Source of the DNA: Lepraria neglecta
Taxonomy: Eukaryota; Ascomycota; Lecanoromycetes; Lecanorales; Stereocaulaceae
Assembly: GCA_033220425.1 (NCBI GenBank)
Contig: CM065653.1
Coordinates: 1,736,001 to 1,800,000 of the forward strand
Direction of reading: 5' to 3'
DNA: 64,000 nt
The position numbers and the translations under genes were made by a program. Below are positions 20,653 to 33,971 of the stretch, piece after piece. The notes under the pieces were generated by a model. That model had not been told where the DNA came from. It was given only the letters and a program-made list of their open reading frames with translations, and searched no databases. Position 1 is the first letter of the stretch. Each line of letters starts with the position of its first letter.

Positions 20653-21626
20653 TCTTTCTTCTAATAATATATTATCGCGATATTCGGAGCAATTCCGCAC
20701 TTGTAGCCAATTAGAATGGCCCTATACTTCCCCCCTGATAGTACGCTTTTCGGCCTAGCGCCTTCAACTACCAAAACTTGAATTCGCATCGCAACTTCTT
20801 CGCAGTACTTCCCCGCGCCACATACGTTATATAATATCGAGATAATTTCATAAGTTTTGGAGTCAATTATTAGCTTGCTTGCGCATCAAGAATTTTTAGA
20901 ATCGGCCCATTTGCGCAATAGTTATGAGCAAAAGAAGCGTTTTCGCCATGTTTTACATGCACCAGCTCGGTGGCAAATGCCAAGCATTGAGCTGAATGCG
21001 CACCGTAACTTCTTTGCAGTATTTCCCCGCGCCACATACGCCATATGATATCGAGATGATTTCATACGTTCTGGAACCAAGCATGCGCTTTCTAACACCG
21101 TCAAAATTTTCAAAATCGGTCCATTTACGCAAAGGTTATGAGCAAAAGAAGCGTTTTCGCCATGTTTTTCTGGCGGTGCCAGATGCCAAGCACTGAGCTT
21201 GGCGCCCCCGGACCCTGGAACATCAAAAGTTGAATGCGCACTGCAACTTCTTCGCAGCAATGCCCCGCGCCACATACGTCATATGATATCATCATAATTT
21301 CATGCGTTTTGGAACCAAGCATGCGCTTTCCAACGCCGTTCGAATTTTAAAATTTGGCTAAGGTTTGGCTAAGGAAAGCTCAAAAAACATGTTTTTGCCT
21401 GCGGACTTCCCTGAAGCTTCCCCCGCAGCCGCCCCCCACGCACTAATATACTAAATCCTTAATAACTTTTGCCATATTAGGATTAGGGCTTAACTTTATA
21501 TATATAAAATATACTATAAATAGAGGGCTTTTCAATTCCGCTTAAATCTTCTAAATCGAGTGTAAAATAAGCGAGATATAGCCGTTTTTACGGTAATCTT
21601 CTGTGAAGATTACGGGCACTCACTTG
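20653..21626 (+). mobile_element. Helitron-like element, copy 1
   Basis: 974 bp inserted in element A. It starts TCTTTCTTCTAATA and ends with the hairpin GTAATCTTC-TGT-GAAGATTAC (21,593-21,613), followed by 13 bases ending CACTTG. The base before it is A and the base after it is T. Alignment with the intact site in element D (near 60,190) shows no target duplication. Three direct units of about 215-240 bp lie inside, marked by AACTTCTTYGCAG at 20,793, 21,007 and 21,245. There is no coding capacity. It is less AT-rich than the Gypsy DNA around it. Confidence 0.65.
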
Positions 21627-21764
21627 TTATTATATACTTTATTAGTTTATCTATAATAACTATAATTAAGTTAAAGGTATTCTATATAGCTAGGTCCTTT
21701 AATAGTAGTAGTAGTTTAACTATAAAGTTCATTATAATATTATCCTATAGTAATTCTAGTATAG

Positions 21765-22222
21765 TATTACGAACCGTGCGTTTCGGTATTGTATTTTATA
21801 GATTGATTCTCAATAGGGATAGAGGTATAACCAACAAGAGGTAAAGTAGGCTTCAAGTAATACTAAGCGAGTCTAGTATATAATTAGATAATATATATTT
21901 AGTGCCTAGCCTAAGAGATCTATCGTATATAGTAAATAATAAATAGAAAGTAAATTGAGTACGATACTCCAAGTAGTAAGTAGTGCTCCGTATATATAGA
22001 TATACGAAATCTATACCAAGCGTTCCTGATCGTATTGATCGCACTGCGCTTATTGCGCTCATTATTCATGATCGCTTTAATCGTACTACGCTTATTACGC
22101 TCATCGCTTAGTATACCAAGCCTTTAGGGTCTATCCGGGTCGAATACTAATTCGTCGACTCGAACTATAACGGGCGCTACGCTCCTTGAGCGTATCCCTG
22201 ATTATATTTCCTAATTGTAATA
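21765..22222 (-). repeat. Solo LTR of the element D type inside element A
   Basis: 458 bp from TATTACGAACC to GTAATA, flanked by the perfect 5-bp duplication TATAG (21,760-21,764 and 22,223-22,227). No internal sequence is present, so it is the product of LTR-LTR recombination of a full insertion into element A. Its distal half carries the GATCGCACTGCGCTTATTGC-type repeats also found in the LTR at 51,641-52,137. Confidence 0.88.
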
Positions 22223-22988
22223 TATAGGAGCAAATTATATTTATCCGTACTTAGTATATTATATAGCTTTATTCTACTAGTACTCGATATATTCTTTAAT
22301 ATATTATTTAACGCGTGCCCGAAGCTTTAGCGCCGCGTATTATCGTCCTAGAAGTTCTATTATCTTAGATACTCCTAGGTAATCTTATAAAGGGTTATTA
22401 TAGTAATCTCTAATTACTTCCTTAACGTATATATTAGGCAAGTAGGTCTTATCCTAATATTTAAGTAATACTAAATCTTACTATTCTTTCCGTAGATTTA
22501 TTACAAATATATTATTATTATAGGCCTTTACGATCTTATTAGTCGTATTAGATCCTAATATATAAAGGATTATAGCTAATACTTAGTATAGTACTAATAA
22601 TCCGTCCGCTTCCTTCTTTAGGATTAGTTATTCTATAATATTCTTTTCTTCTATATAGTCTAATCGCCTATTAAGGGTATCTACTCGACTATTATCTTTT
22701 TCTAGAGTATAGGTTATCTTGAATTTATATTAACCTAATAGTTCTAACTATTAAACTTATCTTCTATTTAACTCTTTCGTTATTATAAAGTTAAGAAGGT
22801 TCTTATAATCCGTAAAGATAGTTAGATCCGAGTAGCTCTCCGTATATACCCGCTAGTTCTAAAGTATATAAACTATAGTAAATAGTTCCTTATCGTATAT
22901 ATTATAGTTCTATTCTACTACTAATATCTTCCTTAAATAGTAGGTAACTAGATACTACTTTTAGTCTTTCATTTAATATAGATATACT

Positions 22989-23399
22989 TATTAGAACCGT
23001 TGGTTCTAATAGGACTATCCTAGAGGACAAGGTACTATAGATAGGACTAGTAGCTGAAGCGATGAGCGCAACGAGCGCCGTGCGCTTATGGCGCTCAAGA
23101 ATGATAAGCGCAATAAGCGCCGGGCGCTCATAACGCTTATGGAATGCGTAGGGGGATTTCCTATATCTATATATACGGGGCTTTGCCTACTATTTAGAGT
23201 AGCGTATTTAACTTGGTTAATCTTCCTAGTATTCCTTGCACTATACTTTACTAGCTATTAATATAGAACGTATTAATTACCTATATCGACAAAGACTACT
23301 ATTCTACCTAAGTAACTCCTCTTCTATAGAAGTATAAGACGAACGAATCTATACGTGGCTATCTCGCCATTAGATATATAACTACTATAGATCGTAACA
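22989..23399 (+). repeat. Element B 5' LTR
   Basis: 411 bp; the 5' end TATTAGAACC is the RIP form of TGTTAGAACC, and the 3' end is GTAACA. It contains inverted GAGCGC/GCGCTC motifs in two tandem units around 23,060-23,150. Confidence 0.9.
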
Positions 23400-26300
23400 C
23401 TTTGAATACTCTAAGGGATAAGTTCTTCAACAACTTCAGGTAGAAACCCTACCCTAAGTACCTTAATAGTTACTAGCTAGAGACGCTATACTATAGACGA
23501 AGGATCTAGAAAAAGGATTAAGGTTATAGTACTAGACCTATACTACGGAGATAGAGACAAGCTTAAGCTATAGCTTATATAAGTATAACTATACCTTCTA
23601 TTCTAGGGAGACTTACTCCTAGTAACTAGATATACTACCTTCGCTATATTATACCTATAAGGATAGGTCTAGAAGTAGGTCGAACCTTTCCTAAAGAAGT
23701 ATATAGAAGACGACGACGAGGACAGCGATATTAAATCTTAGATAGAGAGTATACTAAAGTTTATAGTCGAAATCTACTATATATTCAGACCTTCCAACAA
23801 GGTAAACGTAGTAATACGTATTATCTAGTATATAAAGTAGAAGAAGTTAGCGTTAGAGTTTTCAACTTAGTTTTAAATATACGCTACTAAAATAGGCTAG
23901 GATAATAATACGCCAATAATAATATATTATCGAGGCCTTAAAGATAATATTAAAGACGAGCTTATAAGATTCGGAGGAGTAATTAATACTCTAGACGGAC
24001 TTATTAAAAATACGATCGAGATTAATAATAAGCTATTCGAATAATCTATAGAGAAGCGGTATAATAGAGGAGTTAGCGGAACCCGGCATAAGGGATTCTT
24101 CTTAAAGACGAAGAATTACTAATAGGACTACGGGGAATATAATACTTACTATAGTATAGTACTAATAGAGATTAACTTTATATAGATAGGAAAGAAGAAA
24201 GGAAACTTTAAAGGGAAAAAGTAGCACGGGGGAAAGAAAGTAATTACTTACTATAGCTATAGCAAACTAGGCTATATAGCTAGAGACTATAGGTCGAAGA
24301 ATATAGTATACCGACTATAGATTAATATAATAGAAGGAGAACCTCTAGATAATAAGGAAGACTCTAAAGAAGTATAGTAAACCTATAATAAAGAAGAATT
24401 TAGTTAGGATTCGAGAGATAATATTTTCGAATTAGAATTTAATAACGAAGTATAGAGATATTACTATAGGGATAGTAATAGACCTTAATAATATAAGACG
24501 GATTAGGAACAGCGGAAAGCTAGTCTAGAGAGACTAGCGTCGACACCCGAACCTAGATCTACTATATCCTAAGTAGAAGGAAAATTACTAGAAAATAGAG
24601 AACCTTAATCGGATAAAGATAAATATAAACTCTTCGACGAAATTGAAAGTAAGGTATAAGGTATACTAAACGAGTAATTATCTATAAAACCCGGATAGGA
24701 AGAACCTATACGAGACTATCGATACAATAGGGAATATTAGCGATATAGTAAAGTTCTATATACTAAGTATATATTACCCGATTACTTACTATATAGGGAG
24801 GAGAGGAACCGCCTAGCGAAAGAGCGTACGGTACCTCTACTAAAGAGAACCCCTTATAGAGAGGCCTAGTAGTATAAGTATAAAGAAGATAGGTACTAGT
24901 AGTATCTTGTAAGTAAAAGAAAATATTACTACTTCCTATACTTTATAGATAAGTAGGAAAAGGAAAGGAATAACTCACTTAAAGTCTTCAAGAAAGGAGC
25001 TTATAACCAAGTACTATAGTATAGCTACCTATACGATAAATATACTCTGTATAAGGCTATAAAGGAAATATATAGATTCCTACTATTATAGGGAAAAGAG
25101 TAATCCCTTATACTACGGGGAAGTATAAGGAGATTAATACGTTATTCCCTAAATAACAACTATATTCCGCTTAGTACTATACTTATATTATTATACTAGT
25201 AAATATCGATAGATAGCGGACCGTAGCAATAATAGATAGCGGGGCTACGGGAAATTTCATCTTAAGGAACTTAGTAGACTTAAGTAGTCTACCGACCCGA
25301 AAGAAGAAATTATCCTACGAACTTCGCCTAGCTAACGGGTTAGTATTCTCGACAGGAAAAGTAGAGGAGGAGATATACTCCCTACTAGTAATAATTTAGT
25401 AATACTATAAGGAGATTATATTCGATATAGTTAGGATAGCTACTTATAATATTATTTTAGGAATACCTTAGTTAAATAAATATAACCTAGAAATTAACTG
25501 GAAGATAAAAATACTTAAATTCGGATAATCTAGAGACGTTACTAGTATTAGACCTATTAGTCGATAGTAGACGATAATAGATAAGAGAAAGAATCGAAGA
25601 CTAGTCGAAGTATATATTACTTTATTTTTAAATAATAAGAGTAACTTCTAAGAGAGAAGGCTTAACTCCTTAGTTACTAATAAAGGTTAGTAGGATACTA
25701 AAGAGAGAGCTATTAAAGGAAAAGACGAGCCTTCTACGATCCCTCGGGAATATAAACGGTAGGTATACCTATTCAAGGAAGAGACGAGCGCAAAAGTATT
25801 ACCTAAGTACTAACTATAGGATTATAAGATCGAACTCGAATATAGTAAGGCGCTAATATTTAGACCTATCTATATATTATCGGAAAAGGAACTTACTATA
25901 CTTCGCGGGTATATCGATAAGAACCTAAAGAAAGGATTTATTCGGGAATCTAAATTACTAGTAGGTTATCTAATCCTCTTCGCACCGAAGAAGGATAGGA
26001 GCTTATAACTATACGTCGACTATCGAAAGTTAAACGACATTACTATCAAGAATCATTACCCTTTACCAAATATTAGCGAGCTATAGGATCGGCTCGGCAA
26101 GGTAAAGATATTTACGAAACTAGATCTTAGGGGTATATATAATCTAATCTAGATAAGAGAAGACGAAGAATAGAAAACTGCCTTCCAGACCAGATATAGC
26201 TACTACGAGTACCTAGTAATACCGTTTAGACTTACCAACGCACTAGTAACCTGCTAAGTACTTATTAATAACGTTATACGAGTATACTTAGATCGAATAG

Positions 26301-27840
26301 CGATAGCGTACCTCGACGATATCTTAATCTACTCTAAGAATAAGGAAGAATACGTTAAGTATATATAGGACGTTATCGAATACCTATTATAAGCGGGACT
26401 TCTCCTTAAACCGGAAAAGTGCGAGTTTTATAGGGACTCTATTAAGTTTCTAGGGTTTATAGTTAGTATAAAAGGTATTAGTATAAGCCTAGAAAAGATT
26501 AAAGCTATAGTAGAATAGCCTATACTATAGGACGTCAAAGTAGTATAGAGTTTCTTAGGATTTACTAACTTTAATAGGAAGTTTATTAAGGGCTATTCTA
26601 AGAAAGCACTTCTACTTATAGATATTACTAAGAAAGATATCGGATTTATATAGGGATATAAATAATAAAAGTCGTTCGAAACGTTAAAAAGAGTATATAT
26701 AGATCCTCTAGTACTCTATACCTTTCAAGCTAATAAATCGGCTTATATCGAAATAGATACCTCGGATCTTATAATAGGAGTATATCTTTATTAAATAAAG
26801 AACTAAAAGTAGTATCTAGTTACCTACTTTTCACGAAAGATATTAGTAGTAGAATAAAACTATAATATACACGACAAGGAACTACTTACCGTAGTATACG
26901 CACTTTAGAATTAGAGGGTGTACGTAGAGAGCTACTTAGACTTAACTATCTTTACGGACTATAAGAATCTTCTTAACTTTATAACAACGAAAGAGTTAAA
27001 TAGGAGATAAGTTAGATAGTTAGAATTACTCGGATAATATAAGTTCAAAATAACCTATACCCTAGGAAAGGATAATAGTCGAGTAGATACGCTTAGTAGG
27101 CAATCGGACTATATAGAAGAAAAGAACGTTACGGAATAACTAATCCTAAAACGAGAAGCCGACGGATTATTAGTACTATACTAGGTATTAGTAATAACCC
27201 TTTATATATTAGGATCTAATACGACGGATAGGATTATAAAGGCCTATAACAACGATATATTCGTAATAAAGCTATGACAGGATTAACCGGATTCAGTATT
27301 ACTTAAATATCGGGACAAAATTTACTTACCTAATATATATATTAAAGAAGTAATTAGAGATTACTACGATGACCCTTTATAAGGTTACCCTAGAGTATCC
27401 AAAACTATAGAACTCCTAGGAAGGGGATACACAGCGCCGAAGCTTCGGATATACGTCGAATAATATATTAAAGAATATATCTAATACTAGTAGAATAAGT
27501 CTACACGATATACAAAGTACGGGTAGATATAGTTTACTCTAGTACTAGAGTTACTATAGGATAATATTATAATAGACTTTATAGTCAAACTACTACCCTC
27601 GAAGGACCTAGCTATATAGGATACCTTCAATTCAATTATAGTTATTATGGATAAACTTACTAAATATACGATTATAATACCGTTCAAGGAGATATATAAA
27701 GTAGATTAATTAGCTTTTATACTACTCGACAAGCTAATAAGGGATTATAGTATACCTAAGTCGATAATATCCGATAGAGATAAGCTATTTACTTCTAACT
27801 ACTAGAGAACGCTAATCGCAATAATTGGAACTAAACTTCG

Positions 27841-28253
27841 TGTTAGAACCAGAAGGTTCTGATAGGACTGTCGCGAAGGATATATAACTTCGGACAGGAT
27901 AGGCAGGTAAAGCGATGATCGTAATGATCGCAATACGAGCAATACTATCAAGAATGATGATCGTAATGATCGCAGTGCGAGCAATACTATCAAGAGTGCT
28001 TGGCAGGATTTCTTATATCTATATATACGGGGCCTTGCCTACTATTTGGAACAGCGTGTTCAACTTGGTTAATCTTCCTGGTACTCCTTGCACTATACCT
28101 TACTAGTTATCAACATAGAACGTATTAGTTACCTACACACAAGAAGACTACCATTCTACCTGAGTAACTCCTCTCCCACAGAAGCATAAGATATACGCAA
28201 CCTATACCTAGTTATCGCACCGTTAGGTAAACGATCGGATATAGGTCGTAACA
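27841..28253 (+). repeat. Element C 5' LTR
   Basis: 413 bp, starts TGTTAGAACC and ends GTAACA. Two tandem units of about 41 bp (27,911-27,993) carry GATGATCGTAATGATCGCA, corresponding in position to the GAGCGC repeats of the B and E LTRs. Confidence 0.92.
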
Positions 28254-31200
28254 CTTTAAATACCCTAAGGGATGAGTTCTTTAATAACTTCAGGCAGAAA
28301 CCCTACCCCAAGCACCTTAACGGTTACTAGCTAGAGACGCTATACTATAGACGAAGGATCTGGAAAAAGGATTAAGGTTATAGTACTAGACCTATACTAC
28401 GGAGATAGGGACAAGCTTAAGCCATAGCTCACACAAGTATAACTATACCTTTTGTTCCAGGGAGACTTGCTCCTAGTAACTAGATATACTACCTTCGCCA
28501 TATCGTACCTACGAGGACGAGCCCAAAAGTGGGTCGAACCTTTCCTAAAGAAGTATATAGAAGATGACGACGAAGACAGCGATATTAAATCTTGGATAGA
28601 GAGTATACCAAAGTTTATAGTCGAAATCCGCCGTATATTCAGACCTTCCAATAAGGCAAACGTAGTAATATATATTATCTAGTACATGAAGTAGAAGAAG
28701 TCAGCGTTAGAATTTTCAACTTAATTTCAAATATACGCAACTAAAATAGGCTAGGATAATAATACGCTGATAATAATATATTATTAAGGCCTTAAAGATA
28801 ATATTAAAGATAAGCTTATAAGATTCGGAGGAGTAATTAATACTCTAGATAGACTTATTAAGAATACGATTGAGATTAATAATAAGCTATTCGAATAATT
28901 AATAGAGAAGCGGTATGACGGAGGAGTTAGCGGAACCCGATATAAGGGATTCTTTTCGAAAATAAGGAATTACCGACAAGATTATAGAGAATGTAATACT
29001 TACTATAGTATAGTACTAATAGAGATTAACTTTATTTAGATAGGAAAGAAGAAAGGAAACTTTAAAGGGAAAAAGCAGTATAGGGGAAAGAAAGTAATTA
29101 CTTACTATAGCTATAGCAAACTGGGCTATATAGCTAGAGACTATAGGTCGAAGAATATAGTACACCGACCGCAGATTAACGTAATAGAAGGGGGACCTCT
29201 AGATAACGAGGAAAACTCCGAAGAAATATAGCTACTCTACGATATAAAAGAATTAGATTAGGATTCGGAAGATAATACCTTCGAATTAGAATTTAATAAA
29301 GAAGTATAGAGATATTACTATAGGGATAGTAATAGATCTTAATAATACGAGACGGATTAGGAATAGCGGAAAGCTAGTCTAGAGAGGCCAGTATCGATAC
29401 CTAAACCTAGATCTACTATATCCTAAGTAGAAGGAAAATTACTAGAAGTTAAAGAACCTTAATCGGATGAAGATAAATATAAACTCTTCGACGAAATCGA
29501 AAGCAAAGTACGAGGTATATTAAATAAGTAATTATCTGTAAAACCCAAATGGGACGAACCTATACAAGACTATCGATACGATAGGGAATATTAGTAATAT
29601 AGCGAGATTCTATATACTAAGTATATATTACCCGATTATTTAGTATATAGGGAGGAAAGGGGCCGTCTAGCGAAAGAATATATAGTACCCCTACTTAAAA
29701 GAGCTTACTATAGAGAGATATAGTAGTATAAGTATAAGGAAGATAGGTACTAGTAGTATCTTATAAGTAAGAGGAAGTATTACTACTTCCTATACTTTAT
29801 AGAGAAGTAGGAAAAAGAAAGAAATAACTTACTTAAAGTCTTTAAGAGAGGAGCTTATAACTAAGTACTATAGTATAGCTACCTATACGATAAATATATT
29901 CCGTATAAAGGTATAAAGGAAGTATATAGCTTCTTACTATTATAGGGAAAAGAATAATCTCTTATACTATAGGGAAGTATAAGGAGATTAATACGTTATT
30001 CCCTAAACAATAATTATATTCCGCCTAATACTATACTTATATTATTATACTAGTGAATATTAATAGATAGTAGACTATAGCGATAATAGACAGCGGAGCT
30101 ACAGAAAATTTCATCTTAAGGAACTTGGTAGACTTAAGCGGCCTACTAACCCGAAAGAAGAAATTGTCTTACGAGCTACGCCTAGCTAACGGGTTAGTAT
30201 TCTTAATAGGAAAAGTAGAGGAGGAGATACGCTCCCTACTAGTAATAATTCAGTAATACTATAAGGAGATTATATTCAATATAGTTAGGATAGCTACTTA
30301 TAATATTATTTTAGGAATACCTTAGTTAAATAAATATAACCTAGAAATTAACTGGAAGATAAAAGTACTTAAATTCGGATGATCTGGAGATATCACTAGT
30401 ATTAGACCTATTAGTTAATAGTAGATAATAATAGATAAGAGAAAGAACCGAAGACCGGTCGAAGTATATATTACTTTATTCTTAAATGATAAGAGTGACT
30501 TCTAAGAGAGGAGGCTCGACTCCTTAGTTACTAGTAAGGGTTAGTAGGATACTAGAGAGAGAGCTATTAAAGGAAAAGACGAACCTTCTATAATCCCTCG
30601 GGAATATAAACGGTAGGTATACCTATTCGAGGAAGAGACGAGTATAAAAGCGTTGCCTAAGTACTAACTATAGGATTATAAGATCGAACTCGAACCTAGT
30701 AAGGCGCTAATATTTGGACCTATCTATATATTATTAGAAAAGGAACTTACTATACTTCGCGGGTATATCGATAAGAACCTTAAGAAAGGATTTATTCGGG
30801 AATCTAAATTACTAGCAGGTTATCTAATCCTCTTCGCGCTGAAGAAGGATAGAAGCTTAAGGCTATACGTCGACTATCGAAAGTTGAACGATATTACTAT
30901 TAAGAATCGTTACCCTTTGCCAAATATCAGCGAGCTATAGGATCGGCTCGGTAAGGCAAAGATATTTACGAAACTAGACCTTAGAGGTATATATAATCTA
31001 ATCCGAATAAAAGAAGGCAAGGAATAGAAAACTGCCTTTCGGACTAGATATAGCTACTACGAGTATCTAGTGATACCGTTTGGACTTACTAACGTACCAG
31101 CAACCTGCCAGGTACTTATTAATAATATCGTACGAGTATACTTAGATCGAATAGCGATAGCGTACCTTGACGATATCTTGATTTACTCTAAGAATAAGGA

Positions 31201-33420
31201 AGAATATATTAAGTATATATAGGACGTTATCGAATACCTATTATAAGCGAGACTTCTCCTTAAACCGGAAAAGTGCGAATTTCATAGGGACTCTATTGAG
31301 TTCCTAGGATTTATGGTTAGTATAAAAGGTATTAGTATAAGCCTAGAAAAGATTAAAGCTATAGCGGAATAGCCTATACTATAAGACGTTAAAGCAGTGT
31401 AAAGTTTCTTAGGATTTGCTAACTTTAATAGGAAGTTTATCGAGGGCTACTTAAAGAAAGTACTTCTACTTACGGATATTACTAAGAAGGGTATCGGATT
31501 TATATAGGGATAAGAATAATAAGGGTTGTTTAATACATTGAAGAAAGTATATACGGACCTACTAGTACTCTGTACCTTTTAAGCTAACGAACCGGCTTGT
31601 ATCGAAATAGATACCTCGGATCTTGTAATAGGAGTATACCTTTATTAAATGAAGGACTAAAAGTAGTATCTAGTTACCTACTTTTCACGAAAGATATTAG
31701 TAGTAGAATAAAACTATAATATATACGACAAAGAATTACTTGCTGTAGTATATATACTTTAAAATTGGAGAGTGTATATAGAAAGCTACTCGGACTTAAC
31801 TATCTTTACGGATTATAAGAATCTTCTTAATTTTATAATAACGAAAGAATTAAATAGAAGATAAGTTAGATAGTTAGAACTACTCGGATAATACAAGTTC
31901 AAAATAACCTATACCCCAGGAAAAGATAATGGTCGAGTAGATGCGCTTAGTAGGCGGTCGGACTATATAGAAGAAAAGAATGTTACGGAACGACTAATCC
32001 TAAAACGAGAAGCCGATGGATCATTGGTGCCATATCAGGTATTAGCAATAACTCTTCGTATATTAGGACCTGATACGACTAATAGGATCGTAGGGGCCTA
32101 TAATAACGATATATTCGCAATAAAGCTGCGACAGGATCAACTGGATTTAGTGTTGCTTAGATATCAGGAAAAGACCTACTTACCTGATGTATACGTTGAA
32201 GAAGTAATTAGAGATTACTACGATAACCCTTTATAAGGTTACCCTGGAGTGTCCAAGACTATAGAACTCCTAGGACGAGGATACGCAGCGCCGAAGCTTC
32301 GGACGCGCGTTAAATAATATATTAAGGAATATATTCAATGCTAGCAGAATAAGTCTGTACGACACGCTAAGTACGGGCAAATATAGTTTATACCTATACT
32401 AGAATTACTATAGGATGATATTATAATGGACTTTATGGTTAAACTACTACCTTCGAAGGATCCAGCTATATAAGATACCTTCGATTCAATTATAGTCATT
32501 GTGGATAAACTCACGAAGTATATAATTATAATACTATTCAAAGAGATATATAAAGCGGACCAATTAGCTTTTATACTACTAGATAAGTTGATAAGGGATT
32601 ATAGTATACCTAAGTCGATAATATCCGATAGAGACAAGCTATTTACTTCCAACTATTGGAAAACGCTGATCGCAGCGATTGGGACTAAACTTCGGATATT
32701 AATAGTATACTATCTATAGACTAATAGATAGACGGAGCGTGCTAACCAAATAATGGAAGTATATCTAAGATATTATATAAACCTGAAACAAGATAACTAG
32801 GTTTCACTGCTTCTAATAGTATAACTAGTATATAACGACAAAAAATTAGACACGACAGGTCTAATACCATTCTTTGCCAACTATAGAAAGAATATAAATA
32901 TATTTCTATAACCTAGGGACGGGCCTAATATAGAAAAAGCCTTAGTTAAGGTAGAAGAGCTAAAGAATTTATATAAGGATATATAAAGGATAATTAAGAG
33001 CTCTAATAATAAGATAAAGGAATATATTAATAGTAAAAGAAAGAATGTTCCTCAGCTTAAAGAGGGGGATAAAGTATACCTCCTAATAAAAAATATGAAG
33101 ATAACGAGACTAAGCAAGAAATTGGATTACGTTAAAGTTAGACTATTCTTAATCAAGAAGGTAAAGGGGGCTATTAACTATAAACTCGAGCTTCTACTTG
33201 ACGCCAAAGTATATCTAGTATTCTATATCTTACTTCTAGAGCTAGTAGACTCTAATATACTACTCTAAGAAACGTTTTATTACGATATTAAGGAAGAAAT
33301 AGAGTATAAGGTCGAGAGGATCCTAGATAGAAGAAATTAGTTCTATCTAGTTAAATAGAAAGGGTATAATGAAACGGAGAGTACCTAGGAACCTCTTAGG
33401 AACCTTGCGGGGAACTGCAG
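28254..33420 (+). pseudogene. Element C gag-pol polyprotein remnant
   Basis: Plus-strand frame with, in order: gag (open stretch 28,452-28,682 with YLRGRAQKWVEPFLKKY), a zinc-knuckle remnant near 29,101-29,145 in which some Cys and His codons read as Tyr, and protease DSGAT (Asp codon at 30,089). Reverse transcriptase follows with KLDLRGIYNLI and an intact YLDD at 31,163-31,174, then RNase H. Integrase has its open N-part at 32,024-32,236, then the DDE residues in MDFMVKL, SDRDKLFTSNYW and a later Glu. A C-terminal chromodomain lies at about 33,298-33,400 (KVERILD, KGYNETEST). Stops sit at former Trp/Gln codons; no frameshift was noticed. Confidence 0.85.
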
Positions 33421-33971
33421 GGAACGCCTACAAGAGTTTTATCAGAGATAAGAGAAGACTAGTCGAAGCTCTCAGGGACTTCTATCCTATTAGGGAGATC
33501 GAACTACTCGGACAAGACGTTAAACATTAAATTATCAGGAGACTTAGGAGCGACGCGTTGGTCCTCCTCTAATTCCTTTATATTCTACAGCTCTCAGTCT
33601 ACTATATTCTTCTTCTCCTTCTTAGCAGAATTCAACTATACCTAAAGGCGTACTAATTTTACAAGCGCATCGGTGACCTCCTCACGCAACTCGTTGCGCC
33701 GCTTTTCAACATGACGTATTTCAAGGGGCGACACCACAAGGTCGCACTTCCGGCCACTAGTAACACAACTCGAATATCTATCGGAATTAGTACCTATAAG
33801 ATACTATTTACTATTGGTAACATATCTGGAGCAAGGTCGCATGACGAAGTCGGAAAGCTTACAGGCCAGCTCCTTCGAACGGATGGCTAGATTAGACGAT
33901 CTTTTAGTACGAATAGGTGGTATAAAGGATGGATGGTTTCTCGGGACGAGAAATCTGGAGGAGGGAGCTAG
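33396..33971 (-). pseudogene. Element C antisense ORF with Zn(II)2Cys6-type domain
   Basis: Antisense to pol. Reading from the 3' LTR inward: SSRFLVPRNHPSFIPP, then at 33,744-33,833 C-x2-Y-x6-Y-x8-Y-x2-C-x6-C, ending in SSCVTSGRKC. Here three of six Cys are kept and three read TAY. A basic/helical part with EKRRNELREEV follows, then NIKELEED, LMFNVLSE and SSLISDKTLVG. TAA at 33,396-33,398 follows SSPQGS. Stops at positions where relatives have Gln or Trp fit RIP. The 3' end overlaps the end of the chromodomain in a convergent arrangement. No intact start codon can be fixed. Confidence 0.75.

Noticed and set aside
20922-21275. 117-codon ORF and similar ones in each Helitron-like copy as a captured gene
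   Set aside because: The frames differ between copies and are broken in several; they reflect conserved non-coding repeat units.
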